DNA of 6,834 nt from CAYTSA01 sp964440345 (GTDB lineage: Bacteria > Desulfobacterota > Desulfovibrionia > Desulfovibrionales > Desulfovibrionaceae). The DNA lies in the NCBI GenBank assembly GCA_964440345.1, contig CAYTSA010000133.1, positions 1 to 6,834 on the forward strand, in the 5' to 3' direction. Below are positions 1 to 5,216 of this stretch, one piece after another; within the stretch, counting starts at the first letter, position 1, and each line of letters begins with the position of its first letter. Below the pieces are notes generated by a model. The model was not told the DNA's origin, searched no databases, and saw nothing but the letters and a program-made list of their open reading frames with translations. The translations under genes were made by a program, and so were the position numbers.

Positions 1-245
1 CCATGCAACTGATATAATACATTTTTTTACTGAAGCATGGTAAACTTGGGTTAAGTGGAAGACCACAACCAACCTTTGTGTAGACAGGCAGAAAACAACC
101 ATTGCCGCATTAATTACCACTATTCGGAGCTAGCTGCACAGCCACATTGATATAACATATCGTGCATGTACTGACCTGAGTCAACTCCTCCCTGACCTGT
201 AGCCGGGTTGCCTGGCCTGCGCCGCCAGGCAGTGGATTCTGCCTG
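1..245. other. Non-coding, AT-richer region downstream of the cluster
   Basis: No convincing gene is visible. It holds the hairpins at 209-245, an inverted repeat GATAT-AAC-ATATC at 149-161, and CCATGC/GCATGG arms at 1-6 and 35-40 flanking an AT-rich core with seven T (22-28). A weak minus-strand promoter-like pair (TTGACT at 184-179, TATGTT at 159-154, spacing 19) and a 19-codon Trp-rich open frame (110-51) are discussed in the findings. No T run follows any hairpin in the minus direction, so the transcript end of the cluster is not located. Confidence 0.6.
209..245 (-). other. Two mutually exclusive hairpins just after the ClpX-like stop codon
   Basis: CAGGCAG (226-232) pairs perfectly with CTGCCTG (239-245) around a 6-base loop, directly abutting the stop codon at 246-248. 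The same left arm can instead pair as CCAGGCA (225-231) with TGCCTGG (209-215) around a 9-base loop. Neither is followed by a T run on the minus strand, so this is not a canonical intrinsic terminator. It may protect the transcript 3' end or be a Rho-type boundary. Confidence 0.4.
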
Positions 246-1346
246 TCAGACAAGGTGGCGCAGCGCCACTTCCTTGTCTATGGTCAGGGCTTTGAGGCCG
301 TTTTCCACTTCCTGCAGCTTGTCAGACTGGGAGGGGTCGAACTCCAGATTGTCCACGATCTTGCTGAATACTTCGGACAAGGCCCGGGCGCCTATGCGTG
401 TGTTGCGCACAGCGTGGTAGGCAATCAGGTCCAGGGCGTCCTTGGTGATGCGCAGGTCAATGCCCATGGATTTGAAGTAACGCATGGAGTAGCGCAAAGG
501 CGAATCGTCCGCGGTGAGCATGATTTTTTTCAGCTCTTCGACCCCCAGGTCTTCCAGCACGCCGATGGATTTAAACCGGGAAATAAACTGGGGCGACATG
601 CCGTAAGCAAACAGGTCCTCCAACCGCAGCTGTTCCCGCAGCACCAGCTTGCGTTCAGTGTGCGGTTTGCCCTCAGGATCGAAGTAGGTCACTTCCTCCA
701 GTTTGCGGTCATCCGTTCCAGCGTTGATTTTGCCCAGTATCTGGTCGAACAGCCCCTCAAAGGCGCCGCCGCAGATAAAGAGCATCTTGGAGGTGTCCAC
801 AGTCAGGCGGGTTTTTTTTTGCTTGCTTGTTGCATCGCGGGTGGTTTCGAAGAGCACGCGCTCGCCTTCGATAAGGGTGAGCAGCGCGTGCTGGATGCTG
901 ATGCCAGTGACATTCACCTTGCCGGCCACGTTGGCGGAAATCTTGTCGATTTCGTCGATACAGACTGTGGCGTTTTCCATATATTCCTTAAGCTTTTCGT
1001 CAGTAACAAAGGAGCCGAAGGTATTGTACACTGCGATTTCCAGACTTTTTATCAGCCGGGTCAGATTTACGTCGCCGGTGTCTTCGCCCATGAGCATGTT
1101 GGCGTTCATGATGGTCATGGCCTTGTACTTCTTCAGGTGGTCATGATCATAGTAGAACTTCCGGATGGAGTTCATAACCGTGGTTTTGCCGGTGCCTGAG
1201 TTGCCTATAAGCAACAGGTTGCCGGCCTTCAAGCCGTTGATATGTTTATACACGGCCACAGAGACCTTGCGCAGCACCTCGTCCTGGCCCAGAGTTTTGG
1301 CGCCCAGGTAGGCGTACACGTCGGTTGGCAACAATAGTTCGTTCAT
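246..1346 (-). CDS. ClpX-like AAA+ ATPase lacking the zinc-binding domain, IGF loop and aromatic pore loop
   Basis: This 366-residue protein aligns with the AAA+ module of the unfoldase ClpX from the very start: LPTDVYAYLGAKTLGQDEVL corresponds to the first AAA+ helices, so the ClpX N-terminal zinc domain is absent. ATPase residues are kept: Walker A GNSGTGKT (48-55), Walker B VCIDEIDKI (128-136), the sensor-1 strand TSKMLFICGGAFEGL (185-199), arginine finger R257 in PQFISRF, and sensor-2 G319-A-R321. Two ClpX functional loops differ. The pore loop that reads GYVG in ClpX is replaced around EDTGD (88-92), and the region after GGAF (199-222) has no IGF ClpP-docking tripeptide. It is therefore likely an ATP-driven remodeller or switch that does not deliver substrates to ClpP. 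ATG 1346 has an ideal ribosome site (AGGAG, 8 bases away). As the last gene of the cluster, its partner may be the preceding membrane protein; that link is inference. A run of nine A interrupts codons 176-179. Confidence 0.88.
   Translation of the reverse strand: MNELLLPTDVYAYLGAKTLGQDEVLRKVSVAVYKHINGLKAGNLLLIGNSGTGKTTVMNSIRKFYYDHDHLKKYKAMTIMNANMLMGEDTGDVNLTRLIKSLEIAVYNTFGSFVTDEKLKEYMENATVCIDEIDKISANVAGKVNVTGISIQHALLTLIEGERVLFETTRDATSKQKKTRLTVDTSKMLFICGGAFEGLFDQILGKINAGTDDRKLEEVTYFDPEGKPHTERKLVLREQLRLEDLFAYGMSPQFISRFKSIGVLEDLGVEELKKIMLTADDSPLRYSMRYFKSMGIDLRITKDALDLIAYHAVRNTRIGARALSEVFSKIVDNLEFDPSQSDKLQEVENGLKALTIDKEVALRHLV
812..820 (-). repeat. Nine-A homopolymer in the coding strand of the ClpX-like gene
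   Basis: Nine consecutive A span codons 176-179 (CAA AAA AAA ACC). Loss of one A would end the protein at about residue 180; gain of one would end it at about 196. Both keep Walker A and B but lose sensor 1, the arginine finger and sensor 2. In ClpX this loop lies close to the RKH substrate-contact loop. Confidence 0.8.
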
Positions 1347-1354
1347 TGGTCACT

Positions 1355-1359
1355 CTCCT
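1355..1359 (-). promoter_or_regulatory. Ribosome binding site of the ClpX-like gene
   Basis: AGGAG on the minus strand, 8 bases before ATG 1346, in the 23-base gap after the membrane-protein stop. It is the best Shine-Dalgarno match in the window and suggests the ATPase is efficiently translated on its own. Confidence 0.8.
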
Positions 1360-1369
1360 GCGAGAAGCG

Positions 1370-1756
1370 CTATACCAGAACTCGCTGCAAATGGGCCACG
1401 CCAGGGGTGTATGAAATAATAACGTACTTGCGCACCTTGCTGGCCATGGCGGCCAAGGCGCAGAACAAGCCGGCCAGCAAAAACGACACCGTCAAAGATA
1501 TGCCCACAGTGCTGACCATTTCAAGCCCTAATTGTTTGGCTTCTGCAGTCTGCTGCGCCGCCAGGGTAAGCAGAAACAGACACACGGAGCAGACCACAAA
1601 CAGAAACGAGGCTCCCCACAGCTTTTTTTGAGTACGTTTCATGCGCACCACCTGTCTCGCCAAGTCGCCTTTGACCCATATAGAGTATTCCCGTTGCTGT
1701 AGGGCCATATTCAACTCACGCATGGTCTGGACAATGACCCGCTTTTGTGTAGTCAT
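1370..1756 (-). CDS. Small two-helix membrane protein of unknown function
   Basis: I do not recognise the family of this 128-residue protein. The first 47 residues are charged and probably helical (RVIVQTMRELNMALQQREYS), ending in the basic run R38-M-K-R-T-Q-K-K45. Two hydrophobic segments follow, about 48-67 (GASFLFVVCSVCLFLLTLAA) and about 81-104 (STVGISLTVSFLLAGLFCAL), separated by a short polar loop. The C-tail starts SKVRKY. Positive charges on both outer flanks predict that both ends are cytoplasmic, with the short loop outside. ATG 1756 overlaps the cheD stop (ATGA) but has no Shine-Dalgarno sequence, so it would depend on coupling from cheD. An internal ATG at codon 39 (1642) has a strong one (AGGTGG at 1648-1653), so a 90-residue form is also possible. 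The frame runs open upstream to 2143 inside cheD, but that extension is antisense-like noise in another frame of cheD. It sits 23 bases before the AAA+ gene. Confidence 0.8.
   Translation of the reverse strand: MTTQKRVIVQTMRELNMALQQREYSIWVKGDLARQVVRMKRTQKKLWGASFLFVVCSVCLFLLTLAAQQTAEAKQLGLEMVSTVGISLTVSFLLAGLFCALAAMASKVRKYVIISYTPGVAHLQRVLV
1648..1653 (-). promoter_or_regulatory. Internal Shine-Dalgarno-like site in the two-helix membrane protein gene
   Basis: AGGTGG on the minus strand lies 5 bases before ATG 1642 (codon 39). The annotated start at 1756 has no comparable site, so this sequence decides whether a 90-residue form made only of the membrane hairpin is produced alongside, or instead of, the 128-residue form. 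Confidence 0.4.
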
Positions 1757-2292
1757 GACGGTGAAGCAGTGTTTGCTTTTCCCAGCCGCTTCACCCACAC
1801 CCCGCCGGTATGGGTGAGAAAGAGCACTTTGCGGCCCAGCAAGCCGCCCACGTCGCGCGCGGCAATGGGCATGCGCCGTTTGGCCAGCTCTTCTTCTGCG
1901 GTCTGGATATTTTTGGGCCCCACGCTGAATTGTAGTGATTCCGGCCCCACCCGTTTCAAGTCTGGGCTTTGGTTGGCGCCTATGCCTTGTCCGCCGCCGA
2001 ACATCTTGACCTCCAGGCGACGGCAGTCGCTGCCAATAATGCAGAACCTGTCCAGCAAGGCTGTCAGAGCCTTGTCCACAAACATGCAGCCTGGATCCTC
2101 CATGGCCCGGTACTGCCCAGCCCGGGGCAAGAATGCGTGGCAAATGCCGCCCACCTTTCGCTGCGGATCAAAAATGGTCACCGCCAGGCAGGAACCCAGC
2201 ACCGTGGAGACAAGCGTCGGCTCCGGGCTCAGAAAACACTCTTTGGGCCCAAGATATTTCAAAGGAACGTCGCTGAAATGGGGAACCGCCAC
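1753..2292 (-). CDS. cheD: Chemoreceptor glutamine deamidase CheD
   Basis: This is a 179-residue protein of normal CheD length. CheD deamidates specific glutamines of chemoreceptors and, in species that have CheC, stimulates the CheC phosphatase. The catalytic residues are recognisable: C35 in VLGSCLAV, H52 in GGICHAFLP (17 residues after the Cys, the spacing in characterised CheD) and a Thr just before the Cys (T30). Further family motifs are MFGGGQGIG (about residues 97-105), SVGPKNIQTAEEEL, and RDVGGLLGRKVLF followed by THTGGVWVKRL. The start is GTG at 2292, 9 bases after the first base of the STAS gene's TAA stop and in the same frame; a GGGGA lies about 10 bases upstream, inside the STAS gene. 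TTG at codon 11 is the only other nearby candidate and has no ribosome site. No CheC or CheR is seen in the window. Its TGA stop overlaps the next ATG (ATGA). Confidence 0.95.
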   Translation of the reverse strand: MAVPHFSDVPLKYLGPKECFLSPEPTLVSTVLGSCLAVTIFDPQRKVGGICHAFLPRAGQYRAMEDPGCMFVDKALTALLDRFCIIGSDCRRLEVKMFGGGQGIGANQSPDLKRVGPESLQFSVGPKNIQTAEEELAKRRMPIAARDVGGLLGRKVLFLTHTGGVWVKRLGKANTASPS

Positions 2293-2298
2293 CGGACG

Positions 2299-2619
2299 TT
2301 ATTCCCCACCCTGGACAAAAAAATGTTTGTCCAGCCGCATGGATTCAAAAAGCTCGCGAATCTGGCTTGAGGCGTTGACGATGCGCAAATGGCCATGTTT
2401 TTGGGCCATTTTCAAGTGCGCGCCAATAAACACGCTGAGCGCCACAGAGTCCAGAATGTCGACGCCGGCCATATCCACCACCACATCCTGTGTTGCAGCC
2501 TCCACAGCCTCGTCCAGCCGCTTCTTGAAGTCCCCGGCCGTGGCCACAGTGAGTTCTTGACCCCCTACAGCCAGCACCGTGTGAGCATCATGTGTTTCAC
2601 GCTTTGCGCCGCCGCTCAT
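2299..2619 (-). CDS. STAS-domain protein (anti-sigma-factor-antagonist-like)
   Basis: This 106-residue single-domain protein fits the STAS fold (SpoIIAA/MlaB type): the segment LDEAVEAATQDVVVDMAGVD is followed by the signature DILDSVALSVFIGAHLKMAQ (residues 54-73) and then HGHLRIVNASSQIRELFESM. In SpoIIAA-type antagonists the signature is DSSGL and the second serine is phosphorylated by a partner kinase. Here the motif reads D57-S58-V59-A60-L61, with Val and Ala at the phospho-Ser and Gly positions, so control by the classic phospho-switch is doubtful. No SpoIIAB/RsbW-like kinase or sigma factor is visible. The ATG at 2619 has a strong ribosome site (AAGGGG, 5 bases upstream). The gap to the upstream kinase stop is 32 bases, the largest in the cluster. 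It may act as a protein-interaction partner of the chemosensory complex or of the hybrid kinase; this is inference. Confidence 0.85.
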   Translation of the reverse strand: MSGGAKRETHDAHTVLAVGGQELTVATAGDFKKRLDEAVEAATQDVVVDMAGVDILDSVALSVFIGAHLKMAQKHGHLRIVNASSQIRELFESMRLDKHFFVQGGE

Positions 2620-2624
2620 TCCAT

Positions 2625-2630
2625 CCCCTT
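2625..2630 (-). promoter_or_regulatory. Ribosome binding site of the STAS gene
   Basis: AAGGGG on the minus strand, 5 bases before ATG 2619. It fixes the start of the STAS protein within the 32-base gap after the kinase stop. Confidence 0.65.
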
Positions 2631-2651
2631 ATAGGCAGCCAATGGCCACAG

Positions 2652-5216
2652 CTATGACCGGCAATACTCCCGTCCCCGAGCCTTCATGGCCCGCTCCATG
2701 GCCTCTTCCAGCTCGTCCACCTGCAGCGGTTTGGCCACATACTCATCCATGCCTGATTCTAAAAACCGTTCCCGGTCGCCTTTCATGGCGTGGGCTGTCA
2801 GCGCAATGACTGGCGTTTGCGAATCGTATACGCCCTGCTCGTTGTTGCGCAGGGCCCGGGTGGCTTCTACGCCGTCCATGTCCGGCATCTGCACGTCCAT
2901 GAGCACCAGATCAAAGCAATGATTGGCCAACGCCTGCAAGGCCTCCTGGCCGTTCTCCACAGCGGTGACGTAGTGCCCCTGCCGCTCCAGCAGTCTGCGG
3001 GCGTACAGCCGGTTCACCCGATTGTCTTCAGCCACCAAAATGTTCAGACCGCTTTTCTTCGCTTTTTTTGCTCCGGCGTTTTCCGCCGGCGATTCTGCGT
3101 CCAGAGCCATGTTCTCGCCCAGTGAAAACCGGGCGGTAAAGAAAAAGCTGGATCCTTTACCGGGAACGCTTTCCAGCCAGATGGTCCCTCCCATCATCTC
3201 CACCAGCTGGCGGGAAATAGCCAGGCCCAAGCCAGTGCCGCCATAGCGCCGCGACAGCGCCCCGTCCACCTGAGTGAAGCTTTTGAACAATTTTTCCTGG
3301 TCTTCAGGCGAAATGCCAATGCCAGTGTCCGTCACCTCGAAAAGCAGTTTTTCCGGCCACTTGCCAGACAGTTGCAAAGATTGCTGCCCGGTTTCACCGC
3401 CTTCCTCGTCTGTGGCCCGGCGGACCCGCAATGCGACCTTGCCCTTTTCGGTGAACTTCACAGCGTTACCCAGCAGATTAAAGAGCACCTGGCGCAGCCG
3501 GGCTGAATCGCCATACAGAAAACGGGGCAGGAAGTCATCCATGCAAGTTTCAAATTCCAGATTCTTCCCTTTTGCCTGGAGCATGAAGGATTTCTCCATA
3601 AAGGACACGACGCCCTGCAGATCAAAATTTTCATTCTGAAACTCAAGCTTGCCGGCCTCTATTTTGGAAAAATCCAAGATATCGTTCAGCAGGGAAAGCA
3701 GTACGTCCGCCGAGTGGCGCACCATGCTCAAATACTCGCGCTGTTCGTCGCTCAGCTCTGTACTCAGCGTCAGGTCGGTCATGCCGATAATGCCGCTCAT
3801 GGGCGTACGGATTTCGTGGCTCATATTGGCCAGAAACTCGCTTTTGGAGCGAGTGGCGGCCTCGGCCTGGTCAAAGGCCAGCTGCAGTTCTTCTTCCATG
3901 CGCTTGCGCTGAGTCATGTCGCGCATGGATATGAGCACTCCTTTGGCCGCCCCATCGTCATCAAACACAGGGGTTCTGGCCACCTGAAACCAGCGGTCGC
4001 CCTCCTTGCCCGGAATGCGCTCGTCTCGCACATCCGGCTTTCGGGTGCGAAGCACGAACGCCGCCACCTTGTCCATGCTGGCCGAGACGTCAATGGGAAA
4101 CAGGTCGAACACTGTTTTGCCCACCACGTCCTCAAGGCTTTTGCCCACCAGCTCGCAAAATGCCGGGTTTGCAGCCTGGTAGATGTGGCTGGCGTCGTTA
4201 AGGGCGATGCAGTCCGGCGTCGCTTCCAAAATGGCGCTGAACAGGTTGCGCTGTTCGCGCAGGTCCTGCTCTGCCTGTTTCAGCTGGGAAATGTCTATGG
4301 CTGAGACCACGGCCCCAGCGTTGTCGCCGGTTAGAGGCGTCACGTCCAGCAGTATCCAGTTTGCCAAAACGCCCTCGCCTTCCTCATGACAGGAAAACTC
4401 CAGACTGAACTTTTCCTTTTCGCCGCGCAATACATCCCGAATACCGGCCGCGGCCTGCATTGCGTCTTTCTCTCCACCATGGCGGGAATGGCTGTCTGAG
4501 TCCAGCATATCCAGATAGTTCTCGCCCGTGGAGCAGGGGTTCAGCCAGCACCGGGCCTCGTGGCATATTTCGCCCTGGTTCGAGGCTATGACCACGCCCT
4601 GGCTGTCTAACACGGCAATGTCTGCAGACAGGGAAGTGAGCACTCCGCGCAGCAACTCTTCTTGCTTACGCAGCTCCGAATACGCGGCGTCCAAACGGCG
4701 CGCCTGGAGGAGTGAATTTTCATAGGTGGAGAGCAACAAATCAAACATTTGCCGCCGGCCAGCGTTTACCTGCCGTTCTCGTCCAGCCATGAACACCGTG
4801 ATGGGCTCCAGCTCGTGAGTGAATGTCGGCGGCAAGTTGGTCAATAAATATTGGACTTTCTGGTCCAAAAACTCTTCGTCGTACGGTTTGGTGACAAAGG
4901 CGTTGGCGCCGCAGTTGAGGCCCTTGATAATGTCTTCCGGGTCGGAAAGCGTGGTCAACAGAATGACCGGCAAGGCTGCACTGGCCTGGGACTGGCGCAG
5001 CCGCCGGCAGAGTTCATAGCCGTCCATCTCTGGCATGACCACGTCGCTGATGACGATGTCCAGAGGCTCACTGGCGGGGTTTTGCACTATATCAAGCGCC
5101 TTCATGCCGTTTTTCGCGGCAGCGACGGCGTAGCCGCGTTTTTCCAGGGCCCGCTGCAGCCGCAAAGCCTGGGTGAGGCTATCCTCCACTATGAGTACAC
5201 GCGGTTTATTGTTCAT
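2652..5216 (-). CDS. Hybrid sensor histidine kinase/response regulator, REC-PAS-PAS-HisKA-HATPase-REC
   Basis: This is an 854-residue kinase with no membrane segment, so probably cytosolic. Receiver 1 spans about 1-125 (D12, phospho-acceptor D58 in SDVVMPEMDG, T88, K110). A helical linker (130-185) leads to PAS 1 (about 186-310, ending VVSAIDIS) and PAS 2 (about 322-437, ending ISMRDMTQRKR). HisKA spans about 457-523 with phospho-acceptor H467 in MSHEIRTP. HATPase spans about 570-697 with N-box N580/N584, DTGIGI at 630-635 and GGTGLGLAI at 659-667. After a Lys/Ala linker (716-721), receiver 2 covers 724-845 (D731, D774 in MDVQMPDMDG, T807, K829). There is no Hpt domain, so onward phosphotransfer needs another protein. 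ATG 5216 overlaps the cheB stop and has GGAG 8 bases upstream. Placement directly after cheB suggests it feeds a second input into the chemosensory pathway or takes phosphate from CheA; that role is inferred. PAS 1 has an unusual Cys/His cluster. Confidence 0.95.
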   Translation of the reverse strand: MNNKPRVLIVEDSLTQALRLQRALEKRGYAVAAAKNGMKALDIVQNPASEPLDIVISDVVMPEMDGYELCRRLRQSQASAALPVILLTTLSDPEDIIKGLNCGANAFVTKPYDEEFLDQKVQYLLTNLPPTFTHELEPITVFMAGRERQVNAGRRQMFDLLLSTYENSLLQARRLDAAYSELRKQEELLRGVLTSLSADIAVLDSQGVVIASNQGEICHEARCWLNPCSTGENYLDMLDSDSHSRHGGEKDAMQAAAGIRDVLRGEKEKFSLEFSCHEEGEGVLANWILLDVTPLTGDNAGAVVSAIDISQLKQAEQDLREQRNLFSAILEATPDCIALNDASHIYQAANPAFCELVGKSLEDVVGKTVFDLFPIDVSASMDKVAAFVLRTRKPDVRDERIPGKEGDRWFQVARTPVFDDDGAAKGVLISMRDMTQRKRMEEELQLAFDQAEAATRSKSEFLANMSHEIRTPMSGIIGMTDLTLSTELSDEQREYLSMVRHSADVLLSLLNDILDFSKIEAGKLEFQNENFDLQGVVSFMEKSFMLQAKGKNLEFETCMDDFLPRFLYGDSARLRQVLFNLLGNAVKFTEKGKVALRVRRATDEEGGETGQQSLQLSGKWPEKLLFEVTDTGIGISPEDQEKLFKSFTQVDGALSRRYGGTGLGLAISRQLVEMMGGTIWLESVPGKGSSFFFTARFSLGENMALDAESPAENAGAKKAKKSGLNILVAEDNRVNRLYARRLLERQGHYVTAVENGQEALQALANHCFDLVLMDVQMPDMDGVEATRALRNNEQGVYDSQTPVIALTAHAMKGDRERFLESGMDEYVAKPLQVDELEEAMERAMKARGREYCRS
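3063..3089 (-). other. Hairpin followed by A7 slippery tract in the linker before the kinase's last receiver
   Basis: In the coding strand a perfect 6-base-pair GC stem (CCGGCG/CGCCGG, 3084-3089 with 3073-3078) with a 5-base loop is followed 3 bases later by seven A (3069-3063), in codons GCA AAA AAA for residues 716-718. A shift to the -1 frame here reaches TGA after 11 more codons and would give a kinase without receiver 2. The structure is certain as sequence; its function is only a possibility, because Lys-rich linkers often contain A runs. Confidence 0.35.

Noticed and set aside
255..269. Perfect palindrome GTGGCGC-A-GCGCCAC at the end of the ClpX-like gene as a terminator
   Set aside because: It lies within coding sequence (V-A-L-R-H codons) and no T run follows on the minus strand; it may fold but is not supported as a terminator.
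524..530. A7 tract in the ClpX-like gene (codons CTG AAA AAA ATC) as a ribosomal frameshift site
   Set aside because: The phase is wrong for a tandem -1 slip, since the first position is G, and no hairpin adjoins it.
255..1199. A 314-codon open frame on the plus strand opposite the ClpX-like gene
   Set aside because: It is antisense to a protein with clear AAA+ motifs, has no recognisable domain or ribosome site, and such mirror frames are expected opposite GC-rich genes.
1757..2143. N-terminal extension of the membrane protein to 257 residues
   Set aside because: The extension lies wholly inside cheD in another frame and is Arg/Gly/His-rich without domain features; the ATGA overlap at 1756 is a better start.
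1745..2560. A 271-codon plus-strand frame opposite cheD and the STAS gene
   Set aside because: It spans two well-supported minus-strand genes, is rich in Ser/Arg/Pro typical of an antisense shadow, and shows no domain.
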